Source of the DNA: Fidelibacterota bacterium | GTDB lineage: Bacteria > Fidelibacterota > Marinisomatia > SCGC-AAA003-L08 > TS1B11 | DNA length: 64,000 nucleotides | Assembly (NCBI GenBank): GCA_004124875.1 | Contig: SCKJ01000001.1 | Coordinates: 310,001 to 374,000, forward strand | Reading direction: 5' to 3' | Part shown: in pieces, positions 35,201 to 46,334 of the stretch | Numbering within the stretch: position 1 is the stretch's first letter | How the letters are laid out: every line of letters begins with the position of its first letter | Position numbers and translations under genes: made by a program | Notes under the pieces: model-generated | What the model saw: the letters and a program-made list of their open reading frames with translations, nothing else | The model's database searches: none | Told to the model about the DNA's origin: nothing

Positions 35201-38200
35201 GCTGCGGTTCCTCTTGCTCTTCGGCCGCCTCCTGTTCCCGTTGCTCCGCCTTTTCGAGCAGCTCCCCGAAGCGTGTGAGCCGCTCGTCCAGCGGTGAGAG
35301 GTAACCCTCTTCCTCGCTGGCGGATTCTCTCTCTGTCTCGCGTGCCTCCACCTTGGTGATGAGGGTCTCGAAGCGTTCGAGCCGCTGATCCAGAGGATCG
35401 ATCTCAGGCTCGCCCTCACGCTCGGCCAATGCCGCTGCCGCCTCCTCTGCCGCGCGCTGTTCGGCCAGATTCAGGAACTGCTCGATGGTCTCCAGGCGCT
35501 GGGTGAGGGGCGTGAAGTCGGGCTGCTGCGGTTCCTCCTGATCTTCCGCCGCCTGCCGTTCCCGCTGCTCCGCCTTTTCGAGCAGCTCCCCGAAGCGTGT
35601 GAGCCGCTCGTCCAGCGGTGAGAGGTAACCCTCGTCCCCGCTGGTGGATTCTCTCTCCGCCTCGCGCGCCTCCACCTTGGCGATGAGGGTCTCAAAGCGC
35701 TCGAGCCGCTGATCCAGGGGATCGATCTCAGGCTCGCCCTCACGCTCGGCCAATGCCGCTGCCGCCTCCTCTGCCGCGCGCTGTTCCGCCAGATTCAGAA
35801 ACTGCTCGATGGTCTCCAGCCGCTCGGTGAGGGGGGTGAAGTCGGGCTGCAGTGGCTCGAACTCTTTATCTATGGCCTCCCGCTGCGTTTCCCGCGCCTC
35901 CACCTTGGCGATAAGGGTCTCAAAGCGTTCGAGCCGCTGATCCAGAGGATCGATCTCAGGTTCGCCCTCACGCTCGGCCAGTGCCGCTGCCGCCTCCTCT
36001 GCCGCGCGCTGTTCGGCCAGATTCAGGAACTGCTCGATGGTCTCCAGGCGCTGGGTGAGGGGCGTGAAATCGGGCTGCGGTGGTTCCACCTGCTCTTCGG
36101 CCGCCTGCGGTTCCCGTTGCTCCGCCTTTTCGAGCAGCTCCCCGAAGCGCGCCAGACGTTCATCCAGCGGTGAGAGGTAACCCTCGTCCCCGCTGGCGGA
36201 TTCTCTCTCCGCCTCGCGCACCTCCACCTTGGCGATGAGGGTCTCAAAGCGTTCGAGCCGCTCATCCAGAGGATCGATCTCAGGTTCGCCGTCACGCTCG
36301 GCCAATGCCGCTGCCGCCTCCTCTGCCGCGCGCTGTTCGGCCTTATCCAGGAACTGCTCGATGGTCTCCAGCCGCTGGGTGAGGGGCGCGAAATCGGGCT
36401 GCGGCGGTTCCACCTGCTCTTCGACCGCCTCCCGTTCCCGCTGCTCCGCCTTTTCGAGCAGCTCCCCGAAGCGTGTTAGCCGCTCGTCCAGCGGTGAGAG
36501 GTAACCCTCGTCCCCGCTAGCGGATTCTCTCTCCGCCTCGCGCGCCTCCACCTTGGCGATGAGGGTCTCAAAGCGCTCGAGTCGCTCATCCAGAGGATTA
36601 ATATTAGATTCGTCCACGCTGATCTCGAGGGCCATAGCCGCCTGGTTGGCGGCGCGTTGATCGGCCTGATCCAGAAACTGCTCAATGGTCTCCAGGCGCT
36701 GGGTGAGGGGGGTAAAGTCGGGCTGCAGTGGCTCGAACTCTTTATCCACGGCCTCCCGTTGCGCTTCCCGCGCCTCCACCTTGGCGATGAGGGCCTCAAA
36801 GCGCTCGAGCCGCTCATCCAGGGGATCGATCTCAGGCTCGCCCTCACGCTCGGCCAATGCCGCTGCCGCCTCCTCCGCCGCGCGCTGTTCGGCCAGATTC
36901 AGGAACTGCTCAATGGTCTCCAAGCGGTCAGTGAGAGGGGCGAGATCAGGTTGCGGCGCCTCAGCGATTTCCTCACTGTTTTCCTCCGCGGCCTCCCGTT
37001 GCGCTTCCCTGGCCTCTACCTTGGCAATGAGCGTCTCAAAGCGCTCCAGGCGATCATCGAGAGGATGGATTCCCGATTCAGTCTCGCTCGCCTCCAGAGC
37101 GGTTGCCGCTTCATGGGCGGCGCGTTCTTCGGCCTTGTTGAGCATAAATTCAATTTTTTCAAGACGGTCGGCGAGAGGTTCGAGGTCGGTGGCTGGCGTT
37201 GCGCTACCGTCAATGTCCAGGCTTTGCTTCTCCGCTTTGTCAAGCAGCTCCCCGAAGCGGAGCAGACGTTCATCAAGGGGTGTTAAATCGGTCTGCTGCG
37301 CGGCATTCTCCGCCTCTCTAGCCTCCACTTTGGCGATGAGGGCCTCGAAGCGCTCAAGGCGATCATCCATGGGGCCAGCAAATCCGGGCTCTGAATCGCC
37401 GGCTTCCAAGGCCTCTGCCGCTTGTTTGGCCGCGCGCTGCTCGGCCTTATCCAGGAACTGCTCAATGGCCTCCAAGCGCTGGGTGAGTGGCGTCAAGTCG
37501 GTTTGCGTCGTCCCGGAACCCTGCTCCGCGGCCTCTTTCTCGCGCTGCTCAGCCTCGCGGATCAGATCGCCAAACCGGGTCAGCCGTTCATCGAGAGGCG
37601 TTAAATCGACTTGCCGCGGTTCCGCCTGATTTTTTTCTGATTCCCCTGCTTCAACCTTATCAATGAGCGACGCAAAGCGCTCCAGGCGCTGCTCAAATGG
37701 ATCGGGAGTATCGTCACTCTCCGCGGCCATGCGCGCTTCAGCATCCGCATCAGCCCGATACTGGGCCTCTTCAAGGAATCCTTCAATGATTTCCAACCTG
37801 ACTTCCAAGGGGCTCAGGTTGGTGATTTCAGGTGCGGGTTGCTCAGGCTGTGCCGTACGCGCCTGTGCCTGCGCCTCTGCGCTGTCGAGCAGCTTTCCAA
37901 AACGCTCAAGCCGCTCGTCCAGTGGGGAGTATTGCGTCTGCGCATCATCTGCCTCGCGACCCGCCTCCCGGGCCTCTATCTTGGCGAGGGATTCGTTGAT
38001 CTGCCTGAGGCGTTCATCGAGCGGGGAAAGATCGACTTCGGCGGTCTGTGGCGCTTCACCGGTCAGCGCTACGGCGCTACGGGCGTCAACCCGGTCCAGT
38101 AAACTTTCCATCCGTGCCAGCCGGTTCTCCAAGGGAGCGAGATCAGGCGCTGGGGTACCGTCGGGCCGGGCATCGGCGCTCTCTCGCGCCGCACGGCTGT

Positions 38201-40415
38201 CGACCTGCTCGAGGAGCTCCTCAATTTTTTCCAGCCGTGTCTCAGTGCTGGTGAGACGGACGTCTTTCTGCTCAGCCAAGGCCACTTGTTCCTGCGCCGC
38301 GATCTGTTCAGGCTCTGCTTCATCCGCTTCATCGGCCGGTTCCGGTTGCGTCCCATCGAGGGCTGCTCCACTTTCCGTCTCCAGCTGCGGTGCGGTGTGC
38401 TCCCGCTCAGGAGTCGAGGGGTCGGACCGGTCATCACCTTGAGGGGCCTTCTCTCTCAGGTGGTCAACAAGGGCGGCAAAATCACCACCAGGCGAAGATT
38501 CCCTATCTTCGTCCGGCGGGGTAAGCTGCTCCTGCTGCTCGTCCTCGGCATCCCCGGCGTCCGGCGGGGCTGATGCTGTAGTCGGATCCAAGTCAATTTC
38601 AGCCGGCTCGTCCGGCTCTTCGGCCAGCAGCGCCGATTTAACGGTATCTGGCCCTTCAGAGGGAGTATCCGGGGCTGCTGGAGAAATAGGGGCGGTAGAG
38701 GGCCGGGGCGTATCCTTCTCTGTCCCGACAAAGGCCCGTTTGAGCCGCTTCAGCAGGGTCAGCCGGTACTTGTCGGGATCCGATGTATCGCCAGCGGCGG
38801 AGGTCTCCTGCACCGGCGCTGTTGGTGGAGACTCTGGGGGGCCGGGCTCGCCCTGGTCAGGGATTGCCGGCGGTTCCGGCGTCGCCACCGGGACAGGCTG
38901 TGGCTGCTCAGCGGCGGGTGCCAGGCCGGCATCAGTGGAAGCATCCGTAGCTGGCGCTTCGGGTGGGTGCATGATCTGCTTGTAGCGCCGGCGGATGGCA
39001 ATCCTGTTCTCCGCATCTGCAGCCAAATCGGCAATGGAAATATTCTCTTCCTTGTCGTCAGCGGTGTCATCGGCAGGACTCGCCTCACGGAAAATTTCGG
39101 CAGCCGGATCGTGCGCCTGTGGCAACGCGCCGATGGAAGCCTCATTGACCGGTGGCGTGTCCTGATCGGGTTCCGCTAGCTCGGATTCAGGCGCCAAACC
39201 GGGCAATTCCTCCCCGACACCCTCAGACTCCGCATCGAATAGATCGATATCATCGCTGTCATCAGGCGCCGCAATATCCTCCTCTTCTGCCTCCGGTTCA
39301 GGCCGCAGCTCCTCCCACATCTCATGGTCAGCAGGGGGCATTGGCTCAGCAGCTTCGTCCGCGGTCTCCGTAGACTCCTCCAAGCTGCCGGTTGGCTCCT
39401 GTTGTGGCTGCTGCAGCCGCTCTTCAATGGGGACAATTTCGTGTTCTCGGTCGGCATCCGGATCCAGACGTTCCTCGATGGATGCAAAAGCGTTTTGCGG
39501 CGAGCCGTTGCCCAGTTCCTCTGATGCGCCTGCATCGTCATCGACTGCCGTTTCGTCCATGGTGGCCTGCGGCAGTTCGGCGGGAGGCTGCTCTTCAGGC
39601 TCAGGTTCTGCGGCGGCGGTGGCTTCGGGATGACTGTCACCCTCAGTTTCATCGTCCCCATTATCTGGCTGGGTCTGCTCTTCAAGGTCCGCCGTTTTAG
39701 CTGCTTCGTGCGCCATCGCTTCGGCCACCATGCGGAGGTTTTCACCCCAGGCATCCTCCTGTGGCTCGTCAGTTCCGGCCGCAGTCGACTCCGCGGAAGG
39801 GGGCGCATCCTCTATCTCCACATCCTCCGCTTTCCTGGATATAGCATCCGCAGTCGCGGACAGCGTTCTGATAGGGGGAAAATCTTCGCTTGGAGGTAGT
39901 GTCTCAGCCCCCTGTGGGGGTGAACCGTTATCCGGCTCTTCGCCGCCCAACTGTCTGCGCACTTCCTTGAGCATTTCCCGCTCGGCGTCAATGGTTTTAA
40001 GGCGCCGCTGCGCGCCCCGGCTTAACGGATTGGCCTTGAGCAGCTGCCGGTAGGATTCTTCCAGCACCGCTGGGGGGACGTCCATCCGCTCCCTGATGCC
40101 CACCAGCAGCTCGGACGCTTCCACATGGTAGGGGTCGCGGCCCAATGTCCGCACCAGCCACTTCTCGGCTTCGGCCATCTGATCGGAGCGAATGAGCAGA
40201 CGGGCCATCAGGAACAGTCCCGGCACATGTTCGGGGTGGTGCTCCAAGCCGATCTCGCATACTTTGCGGGCCTTCTCCAGGTCGCCTTCTTCAAAATAGG
40301 CATCTGCCAGCAGCGTGTAGGTTAAGGAGCTGAAATCGTTGGCAAAGTGCTCCTCCAACGCACGCATCTGGTCCGATTTATCAGTCTGGGGCAGTATGGA
40401 TGCCTGGATGGTCAC
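32250..40415 (-). CDS. Giant 2721-residue modular helical-repeat protein with TPR-like ends
   Basis: Residues about 30-150 form TPR-like helices ([16 protein letters not shown]), and the last 66 residues do so again ([16 protein letters not shown]). Between them are an acidic Pro/Ala/Glu linker (about 160-715), some 40 tandem modules (about 720-2200) and a second linker with sparse I-E-x-R-L-E motifs. Each module starts P-L-x-x-R-L-x-x-F/I-E-x-L-I/L with 4-3-4-3 hydrophobic spacing, a two-heptad helix, then a polar tail. Three types (A 34, B 36, C 38 residues) alternate. Two similar basic amphipathic helices (about 546-562, 2290-2308) flank the array. There is no signal peptide or membrane segment, so it is probably cytoplasmic. 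Start and stop overlap pccB and the peptidase gene. Function unknown; a spacer, scaffold or tether is inferred. Confidence 0.93.
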   Translation of the reverse strand: MTIQASILPQTDKSDQMRALEEHFANDFSSLTYTLLADAYFEEGDLEKARKVCEIGLEHHPEHVPGLFLMARLLIRSDQMAEAEKWLVRTLGRDPYHVEASELLVGIRERMDVPPAVLEESYRQLLKANPLSRGAQRRLKTIDAEREMLKEVRRQLGGEEPDNGSPPQGAETLPPSEDFPPIRTLSATADAISRKAEDVEIEDAPPSAESTAAGTDEPQEDAWGENLRMVAEAMAHEAAKTADLEEQTQPDNGDDETEGDSHPEATAAAEPEPEEQPPAELPQATMDETAVDDDAGASEELGNGSPQNAFASIEERLDPDADREHEIVPIEERLQQPQQEPTGSLEESTETADEAAEPMPPADHEMWEELRPEPEAEEEDIAAPDDSDDIDLFDAESEGVGEELPGLAPESELAEPDQDTPPVNEASIGALPQAHDPAAEIFREASPADDTADDKEENISIADLAADAENRIAIRRRYKQIMHPPEAPATDASTDAGLAPAAEQPQPVPVATPEPPAIPDQGEPGPPESPPTAPVQETSAAGDTSDPDKYRLTLLKRLKRAFVGTEKDTPRPSTAPISPAAPDTPSEGPDTVKSALLAEEPDEPAEIDLDPTTASAPPDAGDAEDEQQEQLTPPDEDRESSPGGDFAALVDHLREKAPQGDDRSDPSTPEREHTAPQLETESGAALDGTQPEPADEADEAEPEQIAAQEQVALAEQKDVRLTSTETRLEKIEELLEQVDSRAARESADARPDGTPAPDLAPLENRLARMESLLDRVDARSAVALTGEAPQTAEVDLSPLDERLRQINESLAKIEAREAGREADDAQTQYSPLDERLERFGKLLDSAEAQAQARTAQPEQPAPEITNLSPLEVRLEIIEGFLEEAQYRADADAEARMAAESDDTPDPFEQRLERFASLIDKVEAGESEKNQAEPRQVDLTPLDERLTRFGDLIREAEQREKEAAEQGSGTTQTDLTPLTQRLEAIEQFLDKAEQRAAKQAAEALEAGDSEPGFAGPMDDRLERFEALIAKVEAREAENAAQQTDLTPLDERLLRFGELLDKAEKQSLDIDGSATPATDLEPLADRLEKIEFMLNKAEERAAHEAATALEASETESGIHPLDDRLERFETLIAKVEAREAQREAAEENSEEIAEAPQPDLAPLTDRLETIEQFLNLAEQRAAEEAAAALAEREGEPEIDPLDERLERFEALIAKVEAREAQREAVDKEFEPLQPDFTPLTQRLETIEQFLDQADQRAANQAAMALEISVDESNINPLDERLERFETLIAKVEAREAERESASGDEGYLSPLDERLTRFGELLEKAEQREREAVEEQVEPPQPDFAPLTQRLETIEQFLDKAEQRAAEEAAAALAERDGEPEIDPLDERLERFETLIAKVEVREAERESASGDEGYLSPLDERLARFGELLEKAEQREPQAAEEQVEPPQPDFTPLTQRLETIEQFLNLAEQRAAEEAAAALAEREGEPEIDPLDQRLERFETLIAKVEARETQREAIDKEFEPLQPDFTPLTERLETIEQFLNLAEQRAAEEAAAALAEREGEPEIDPLDQRLERFETLIAKVEAREAERESTSGDEGYLSPLDERLTRFGELLEKAEQRERQAAEDQEEPQQPDFTPLTQRLETIEQFLNLAEQRAAEEAAAALAEREGEPEIDPLDQRLERFETLITKVEARETERESASEEEGYLSPLDERLTRFGELLEKAEQREQEAAEEQEEPQQPDFTPLTQRLETIEQFLNLAEQRAAEEAAAALAEREGEPEIDPLDERLARFELLIAQVEAREAERESTSGDEGYLSPLDERLTRFGELLEKAEQREREAAEEQVEPQQPDFTPLTQRLETIEQFLDKAEQRAAEEAAAALAERDGEPEIDPLDERLTRFELLISQVETREAQRDMASQDSSYLSPLDERLAQFSELLEKSQQQELEAAAALEADPPQPDFTPLSRRLERIEEVLDRSEKRAAEEAAAALAALAEIPDEPQTDPMDERLARFEALIAKVEAREAEKEAASEDDGYLSPLDDRLQQLGNLIAKVESREAEEASREQPDFAHLEERLGKIEVILLAAEERAASEEAERSQSGDTAGDDPLIQRFNHFEELLAATQQATTGALEEAAALPISSELAGLTSRLDKMEILLERAEQRGEVNSDEAATGMAKLPDFAPLADRLARIEAVLERVEQQGTAQASSAPAETAPADTAAPTAPGLQPEPTAMEEPAAVAPETPLDAPTASQAPATPDEKSATVAAPVAAGKPSPPLTDESDAPVTAAAKPAEKKSRLGFVVNRLKEVVLGEEADSVAPGPAPDQAETTQTQVQPLEGDAQETDTEHTADTGEAISSTIKASGAGFVDIEERLEKGKAASNDPDFAPIEDRLENEADNGGSDAPSVAQPDLDQLEGVDVEQRLEMADNGGQLPPTPDPESEPDIKPIEDRLEEDTDVSHKPDFDPIEKRLEEPESQELEQGATDDIPVVDISAEESGTTGDPPPTEAAPAAPDQVAEEEVAETGDAAPFTWHVETGKETETAAEQPEPAAKAAVEKTVQATEPETPAVEETKGSKEGDEPAAGAAAEDAAEAHPEAKSTPDAVDSPDKKEPEPVAESPEVEEPVAEVTTEAASGEEDLAAAASEKPSPKPGKEPRSEKGPLTSDLAIDAKLATFTLATIYKVQGLYQQSLQVLELLEEKGADGVRIAEERAAIKKMMTVGYKPE
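33820..38250 (-). repeat. Intragenic tandem repeat array (228- and 324-bp units)
   Basis: The array encodes about 40 helical modules. In its homogeneous core the anchor GGATCGAT(C/T)TCAGGCTCGCC begins at 34747, 35071, 35395, 35719, 35947, 36271 and 36823, with a diverged copy at 36595. The steps are 324, 324, 324, 228, 324, 324 and 228 bp. A 324-bp unit is A+B+C; a 228-bp unit lacks module B. Copies differ at only scattered bases in the core and diverge toward both ends, as expected from repeated unequal exchange. Confidence 0.93.
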
Positions 40416-41968
40416 AGGGGAATGTTCCCGTGTTTTTTGGCCGGATTGGAGTCGACTTTATTGGTCAGCATCTCCAGCGCATCAATCAGCCGGCTGCGGG
40501 TATGCCGCGGGGCAATGATGTCATCGATAAATCCATGCTCGGCGGCCACATAGGGGTTGGCAAACTTCTGCCGATATTCCTCGCTCAGCCGTTCCGTCAA
40601 GGCTTCCGGGTCTTGTGCATCGGCGATATCCCGTTTCCAGAGAATTTCCACGGCCCCTTTGGATCCCATGACGGCAATTTCAGCATTGGGCCAGGCCAAA
40701 TTGATGTCACTGCGGATATGCTTGGAACTCATCACGTCGTAGGCGCCGCCATACGCCTTGCGAATAATGACGGTAATTTTGGGTACGGTGGCTTCGCAAT
40801 AGGCGTATAACAGCTTGGCCCCGTGTCGAATAATGCCCCCCCATTCCTGATCGGTGCCGGGTAGAAAGCCGGGCACGTCTACCAGGGTAATAAGGGGAAT
40901 GTTGAAGGCATCGCAGAAACGGACAAAGCGCGCCCCCTTGATGGAGGCGTCAATATCGAGCGCCCCGGCAAGATGAGCCGGTTGATTGCCGATGATGCCC
41001 ACGCTTTTGCCGCCCATACGCGCCAGTCCCACAACAATGTTGCGGGCAAAATCGGCATGGATTTCCTCGAACACTCCATGATCGGTAATCGCGTGGATGA
41101 CGTGGCGCATGTCGTAAGCCTTGTTGGGATTGTCGGGCACCAGACTGTCGAGATCGGGCAGTTCCCGGTCTGGAGGATCATCCGACGTTACCACGGGTGG
41201 GGATTCGAGATTGTTGGAGGGCAGATAGCTGAGCAGCTGCCGGGCCTGTTTGATAGCGGTGACCTCGTCCTCGGCGGCGAAATGGGCTACCCCGCTTTTT
41301 GTGGCATGAGTGTTGGCGCCTCCGAGTTCCTCAAACGACACATCTTCATGGGTCACCGTTTTAACGACGCCCGGACCCGTAACGAACATGTGGCTGATAT
41401 TCTTCACCATGATCACGAAATCGGTAATGGCCGGCGAATAGACCGCGCCGCCGGCGCAGGGACCCAGCACCAGACTGATTTGGGGCACGACGCCGCTGGC
41501 CAAAGTGTTACGCAGGAAAATGTCGGCGTAGCCCCCGAGGCTGACCACCCCTTCCTGGATGCGGGCGCCGCCGCTGTCGTTGAATCCGATAATGGGGGCG
41601 CCAACTTTCATGGCCATGTCCATGACCTTGCAAATTTTCTTGGAGAAAGTTTCCGAAAGGGAGCCGCCAAACACAGTAAAATCATGGGCAAACACAAACA
41701 CTTTGCGCCCGTCCACCGTGCCATAGCCGGTGACCACGCCGTCGCCGTAAGGGCGATTATCCTGCATGCCGAAATCGTGCAGCCGGTGCCTGACAAACAT
41801 ATCAAGTTCGGTGAATGATCCGTTATCGAGGAACAGATCGAGCCTTTCACGAGCCGTGAGTTTGCCTTTGGCATGTTGTTTTTCAATGCGCTCGGCGCCG
41901 CCGGCATGCAACGCCTCCTTGCGCATCTCCTCGAGCGTCGCGGCCCCGGTCTGTAGGCTTTCGGCCAT
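40412..41968 (-). CDS. pccB: Acyl-CoA carboxylase beta subunit (propionyl-CoA type)
   Basis: 518 residues, the usual size for the carboxyltransferase subunit of propionyl-/methylmalonyl-CoA carboxylases or decarboxylases. Seen are [15 protein letters not shown] at about 29-43, [12 protein letters not shown] near 93-104, [11 protein letters not shown] near 129, [12 protein letters not shown] near 167, and the second crotonase-like half with P-G-F-L-P-G and K-A-Y-G-G-A-Y. It overlaps the upstream B12-binding subunit gene (TAATG) and the giant gene downstream. The neighbouring mutase subunit argues for methylmalonyl-CoA metabolism; no biotin-carrier subunit is in the window. Confidence 0.93.
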   Translation of the reverse strand: MAESLQTGAATLEEMRKEALHAGGAERIEKQHAKGKLTARERLDLFLDNGSFTELDMFVRHRLHDFGMQDNRPYGDGVVTGYGTVDGRKVFVFAHDFTVFGGSLSETFSKKICKVMDMAMKVGAPIIGFNDSGGARIQEGVVSLGGYADIFLRNTLASGVVPQISLVLGPCAGGAVYSPAITDFVIMVKNISHMFVTGPGVVKTVTHEDVSFEELGGANTHATKSGVAHFAAEDEVTAIKQARQLLSYLPSNNLESPPVVTSDDPPDRELPDLDSLVPDNPNKAYDMRHVIHAITDHGVFEEIHADFARNIVVGLARMGGKSVGIIGNQPAHLAGALDIDASIKGARFVRFCDAFNIPLITLVDVPGFLPGTDQEWGGIIRHGAKLLYAYCEATVPKITVIIRKAYGGAYDVMSSKHIRSDINLAWPNAEIAVMGSKGAVEILWKRDIADAQDPEALTERLSEEYRQKFANPYVAAEHGFIDDIIAPRHTRSRLIDALEMLTNKVDSNPAKKHGNIPL

Positions 41969-42396
41969 TACGGCGCGGCCCCGGAATCGGCATCGGGGCG
42001 GTGCTCTGCCATCCAGCCGTTGATATAGTCGATAATTTCAGGCACCGGCGTTCCGGGCCCGAACAGCTCCCCAGTGCCCTGCGCGATGAGGCTTTGCATA
42101 TCCTTTTTGGGGATGATGCCACCGCCGGTCAGCAACACGTCATCCATTTCGGCGGCCTTCATCAGCCTGAGCACTTCCGGAAAAATGGTGTTGTGGGCTC
42201 CGGAGAGAATGGAAAGGGCAATCACATCGGCATCCTCCTGCAGAGCCGCCTGGACAATCATCTCCGGGGTTTGCCGCAGTCCCAGATAGATGACTTCCAT
42301 CCCGGCGTCCCGAAAACTGCGAGCCAGCACTTTGACGCCCCGGTCGTGACCATCGAGGCCCGGTTTCGCCATAACGATTCTTGCGGCTCTGGGCAC
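41968..42396 (-). CDS. Methylmalonyl-CoA mutase B12-binding subunit
   Basis: 142 residues from a GTG at 42394-42396, with a G-rich Shine-Dalgarno 6 nt upstream. The cobalamin-binding motif D-G-H-D-R-G is at about 15-20 (lower axial histidine), followed by [18 protein letters not shown] and L-L-T-G-G-G-I-I-P, which is the stand-alone C-terminal domain of methylmalonyl-CoA mutase. The large TIM-barrel subunit must be encoded elsewhere. Together with the acyl-CoA carboxylase it points to the propionyl-CoA/succinyl-CoA route. Confidence 0.93.
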   Translation of the reverse strand: MPRAARIVMAKPGLDGHDRGVKVLARSFRDAGMEVIYLGLRQTPEMIVQAALQEDADVIALSILSGAHNTIFPEVLRLMKAAEMDDVLLTGGGIIPKKDMQSLIAQGTGELFGPGTPVPEIIDYINGWMAEHRPDADSGAAP

Positions 42397-42843
42397 CTAT
42401 TTCCCCCTGCTGTCGAGTACAAATGTGACCGGCCCATCATTGACCAGACTGACGGCCATCGGCGCCCCGAAAACACCATTTTCCACTTGGACATCAGACG
42501 CCCGCAGTCCATCGGAAAAGCGCTCATAGAGCCGCTCCGCTTTCTCCGGAGCCGCCGCGTGGGTGTAGCTGGGGCGGCGCCCTTTGCGCCAGTCGGCAAC
42601 CAGGGTGAACTGGCTCACGACCAGCGCGCTGCCACCGGTGTCTATAATCGAGCGATTCATTCGGCCATTGTTGTCGTTGAAAATACGAAGGGTGGCCGTC
42701 TTCTCCACGAGAAAATTGCAATCTACTTCACTGTCGTCCTGATGGACCCCCAGCAGGATCGTCAGGCCGGGACCGATCTCTCCGGTCACCCGGTTCTCGA
42801 CGGTAACGCTGGCCCGGGAGACCCGCTGCAGGAGGGCAATCAT
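42397..42843 (-). CDS. dtd: D-aminoacyl-tRNA deacylase
   Basis: 148 residues from the ATG at 42841-42843, which shares one base with the dnaE stop (TGATG). The N-terminus [13 protein letters not shown] is typical of DTD. The active-site motif S-Q-F-T-L is near 77-81, and the cross-subunit motif G-x-N-G-P-V-T appears as V-N-D-G-P-V-T near 135-141. The enzyme hydrolyses D-aminoacyl-tRNAs as a proofreading step. It is coupled to dnaE and followed directly by the B12-binding subunit gene. Confidence 0.95.
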   Translation of the reverse strand: MIALLQRVSRASVTVENRVTGEIGPGLTILLGVHQDDSEVDCNFLVEKTATLRIFNDNNGRMNRSIIDTGGSALVVSQFTLVADWRKGRRPSYTHAAAPEKAERLYERFSDGLRASDVQVENGVFGAPMAVSLVNDGPVTFVLDSRGK

Positions 42844-45800
42844 CAGCTGGGCGCAACCCATACATTGCTCTGGCCCACTAAATCCCTCAGCCCCGTAAGC
42901 AGATCATCGGATGCGGCCACACGCAATTTTGTCACACGAATACGGCGAATGTCGGCCTCGTCCTCGCCGTGGGTAATCTGGAAGCGGAGCTCACTGCTGC
43001 CCCGGCTGCGGTTGGCCAGCTCGCTGAGTTGCTGCACCAGGCGCGGGTTAAGCCGGGATTGGGCCAGCCGGACGTACACCACACGGGCCAGGCGCTGGCG
43101 CACCGTCTCCAGAGGGATAATGTCCTCCGCGAGCAGCTTGATTTCCCCACCACTGGCCACGTCATTGCCGGAACCGTTGTCCACCATAGAGCCCCCGCCC
43201 CCGGAATTCCGGCTCGTTGGCTTCCCGATGACAAACACTTTGCTGTCTTCAGTCAGGAGGTTTTCGACTTTCTCGAAAAGGTCGGAAAACACGACCACCT
43301 CGACCCGCCCAAGCAACCCCTCCAGGGTGAAGAAGCCCATGGGGCGTCCTTTTTTAGTGTGATGCTTTTTAAGTTGGCTCACCATGCCGCCCAGTCGCAG
43401 CACATCCAGCCGCATGGCCCGGCTGGCATCGGTGAAATCGTAATTGGTGAACTCTACAATATCCGTTTCGTGAAGCTTCAGGGGATGCCCCGTCAAGTAG
43501 TAGCCGGTGAGCTCTTTTTCCATTTTGTACAGCTGTTCCTCGGGCCAGTCGGGCACGTCAGGAAGTGCCGGCTCCGATACGACGCCGCCAGCGGCTGCCC
43601 CGAACAGGTCTTCCTGCAATGATCCGGCGCCGGCCTGCATCCCCTGGGCGAAGTGGACGGCCTGCTCAATGAGTTCATACTGCTGCTGACGGTTACCCTC
43701 CAGAGAATCGCACGCCCCTGAGCGGACCAGGCACTCCACGGCCTTTTTGTTGACCACCGTCAGATCGATGCCGGAGAGGAACTGTGGCAATGTGCGCCAC
43801 GGATTATCGGACAGGCGGGCGTCGCGAATGTGGTCGGCCGCTTTCTGGCCCACATGCTTGATGGCATTGAGTCCGAAGATAATGCGGCCCTGGCTGTCGA
43901 CGCGGAAATTGCGGCCTGACAGATTGACGTCGGGGGGTAGAATTTTGATGCCCCGCGCCCTGGCCTCCGCCATAAGGACCGGCATGCGGTCAGGGTTGCT
44001 CATCTCCGAGGAAAGATTGGCCGCCATAAACTCCGCGGGGTGGTGTGCTTTCAAATAAGCTGTCTGGTAAGCCACGATGGCGTAGGCGGTGGAATGACTT
44101 TTGTTGAAGCCGTAGGCCGCAAAGCGGGCCATCAGAGCGTAGATTTCCTGAGCGACGCCGCCATCAACCCCCTTGGACTGCGCCCCTTTCACGAAATCGA
44201 TCTCCATTTTGGCCATTTCTTCAACCTTCTTCTTGCCCATGGCGTGGCGCATCAGATCGGCTTGGGCCAGGGTGAAGCCGGCAATGTCGTGGGCAATCTG
44301 CATGACCTGCTCCTGGTAGACCATGATGCCGTAAGTCTCCTTCAGGATGGGCTCGAGGGCAGTATGCATATAGACTATTTTTTTGCGGCCATGTTTGCGG
44401 TCGATGAAATCATCAATGTAGGCCATGGGTCCGGGCCGGTAGAGCGCGTTCATGGCGATCAGATCCTCGATGGCGGTCGGCCGCAGCTTGGTAAGGAACT
44501 CGCGCATACCCGATGACTCAAACTGGAACACACCGATAGTGCGGCCCTGGGCAAAAATCTTGTAGGTGACTTCATCATCGAGCGGCAACTTTTCGATGTC
44601 GACGTGAATCCCCTTGGCCGCCAGCATTTTTACCGCGCGGTCAATGACTGTCAGGGTGCGCAGACCGAGAAAATCCATTTTGAGCAGCCCCATCTCCTCC
44701 AGACCGTTCATATCGACCTGGGTAGTGATCTCGCCCGTTTTCGGATGGCGATAGAGAGGCACGTAGTCGGTGAGGTCGCCGGGGGCAATGACGACTCCGG
44801 CGGCATGGGTGGATGCGTGGCGGTTCATGCCCTCCAGCACCCTGCTGAACGCAAACAGTTCCCTGTGCCGCTCGTCCATATCCTCCGCCAGGGCCAGCTC
44901 GGGATTTTTTGCCATGGCGCCATCAATAGTTGCCTTGGGGTCATCGGGAATGAGTTTGGCGATACGGTCGGCCTCGCCGTAGGACATGCCCAGCACCCGG
45001 GCCACATCCCGCACCACCGATTTGGCTTTCATTTTGCCGAAAGTGATAATCTGGCAGACCGCCTCTTCACCATACTGGCGCTTGACGTAATCAATCACTT
45101 CGCCGCGGCGGTCCTGGCAAAAGTCGATGTCAATATCGGGCATGGAGACGCGGGCGGGGTTTAGGAAACGCTCAAACAGCAGGTTATAGCGCAGGGGATC
45201 GACATCGGTAATGCGCAGGGCGTAGGCCACGAGGCTTCCCGCCGCGCTCCCACGGCCGGGGCCGACAGGGATTTTCTCGCCTCTGGCGAAGCGGATAAAG
45301 TCAGTCACAATGAGGAAATAACCGGCAAAGCCCATGCTGCTGATAACACCCAGCTCCCGCTCCACCCGGTCACGGGCTTCGGGGGTGTCGAGGCTGCGGG
45401 CCTTGAGACCTTCAAAGGAAATCATGCGCAGGTAATCATCGGCGTTGGCAGCGCCCGACTCTTCGGGAATGGGAAAGTTGGGCAGATGCAGCTTGCCCAG
45501 CTCGATGTCTACGTTGCACTGCTCAGCGATGGCGACAGAGTTTTCCAGCGCCTGCGGCACATCCTTGAACAGGGCATGCATGTCGTCCACCGACTTAAAA
45601 TAGAACTCCGGCGTCGCGTAGCGCTGACGGTTGGGATCGTCGCGGTCTTTGCCGGTGCCCAGGCAGAACATGATATCGTGAGCCTCCCAATGTTCCTTGC
45701 GCGCATAGTGGCAGTCGTTGGTCGCCACCAGGGGCAGGTTCAGCTCGCTGGCCAGTTTGATGTTGACCTCGCGAGCCGCGTCCTCCTCGGGAATATGGTG

Positions 45801-46334
45801 CCGCTGGAGCTCCAGGTAAAATCGGCCGTCAAAGATTTCCGCCAGCTCAAGCGCGCTGTCGCGGGCTTGGTCGAATCCTTTGTGCACGGCGTTCTCCTGC
45901 ACCTCGCCTTTCAGGCAGCCGGAAGTGCAGATAAGTCCTTCACTGTAGCGGCGCAGCAGCGCCTTGTCGATGCGGGGGCGATAATAGAAGCCGTCGAGGT
46001 AGCCGATGGAGACCAGCTTGGTAAGGTTTTTCAGTCCCGTCTGGTTTTGTGCCAGAAGCACCAGGTGATTGTAACCCCAGCCCGATGCGCGGGTGGAAGT
46101 TTTATCGAGATGATCCCCCTGGGCCACATAGACCTCGCAACCGATAATCGGCTTGATGCCGGCTTTTTTAGCCGCCTTGTAAAACGGCAGCATGGAGAAA
46201 AGGTTGCCGTGTTCGGTGATGCCAACGCTCCCCATGTTCAGGTCGCTCATGGCATCGATTAACGCTTTTACAGATTGAGCGCCATCCAGCAGGGAGTAGT
46301 CGGAGTGGTTGTGCAGATGAACAAAATCAGACAT
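42843..46334 (-). CDS. dnaE: DNA polymerase III subunit alpha
   Basis: 1163 residues from the ATG at 46332-46334; a TTG one codon earlier is also in frame. The PHP domain starts [15 protein letters not shown]. The catalytic core shows [16 protein letters not shown] and the carboxylates in P-D-I-D-I-D-F, with F-Q-F-E-S-S-G-M and Y-G-F-N-K-S-H-S further on. The C-terminus contains an HhH/OB region. It is a standard DnaE1-type replicative polymerase by length and order. Its start overlaps the end of the prenyltransferase gene by 8 nt. Confidence 0.97.
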   Translation of the reverse strand: MSDFVHLHNHSDYSLLDGAQSVKALIDAMSDLNMGSVGITEHGNLFSMLPFYKAAKKAGIKPIIGCEVYVAQGDHLDKTSTRASGWGYNHLVLLAQNQTGLKNLTKLVSIGYLDGFYYRPRIDKALLRRYSEGLICTSGCLKGEVQENAVHKGFDQARDSALELAEIFDGRFYLELQRHHIPEEDAAREVNIKLASELNLPLVATNDCHYARKEHWEAHDIMFCLGTGKDRDDPNRQRYATPEFYFKSVDDMHALFKDVPQALENSVAIAEQCNVDIELGKLHLPNFPIPEESGAANADDYLRMISFEGLKARSLDTPEARDRVERELGVISSMGFAGYFLIVTDFIRFARGEKIPVGPGRGSAAGSLVAYALRITDVDPLRYNLLFERFLNPARVSMPDIDIDFCQDRRGEVIDYVKRQYGEEAVCQIITFGKMKAKSVVRDVARVLGMSYGEADRIAKLIPDDPKATIDGAMAKNPELALAEDMDERHRELFAFSRVLEGMNRHASTHAAGVVIAPGDLTDYVPLYRHPKTGEITTQVDMNGLEEMGLLKMDFLGLRTLTVIDRAVKMLAAKGIHVDIEKLPLDDEVTYKIFAQGRTIGVFQFESSGMREFLTKLRPTAIEDLIAMNALYRPGPMAYIDDFIDRKHGRKKIVYMHTALEPILKETYGIMVYQEQVMQIAHDIAGFTLAQADLMRHAMGKKKVEEMAKMEIDFVKGAQSKGVDGGVAQEIYALMARFAAYGFNKSHSTAYAIVAYQTAYLKAHHPAEFMAANLSSEMSNPDRMPVLMAEARARGIKILPPDVNLSGRNFRVDSQGRIIFGLNAIKHVGQKAADHIRDARLSDNPWRTLPQFLSGIDLTVVNKKAVECLVRSGACDSLEGNRQQQYELIEQAVHFAQGMQAGAGSLQEDLFGAAAGGVVSEPALPDVPDWPEEQLYKMEKELTGYYLTGHPLKLHETDIVEFTNYDFTDASRAMRLDVLRLGGMVSQLKKHHTKKGRPMGFFTLEGLLGRVEVVVFSDLFEKVENLLTEDSKVFVIGKPTSRNSGGGGSMVDNGSGNDVASGGEIKLLAEDIIPLETVRQRLARVVYVRLAQSRLNPRLVQQLSELANRSRGSSELRFQITHGEDEADIRRIRVTKLRVAASDDLLTGLRDLVGQSNVWVAPS

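Noticed and set aside
33820..38250. Interpretation of the 324-bp array as a satellite, transposon or CRISPR-like element
   Set aside because: All units keep one reading frame with conserved helical residues, and unit lengths are multiples of 3, so it is a coding repeat.
36685..38442. Long plus-strand frames (36685-37629 and 37663-38442) rich in Ser/Arg/Ala opposite the giant gene
   Set aside because: They are mirror frames of the repetitive Glu/Ala/Leu codons, recur in every repeat unit and have no Shine-Dalgarno or domain.
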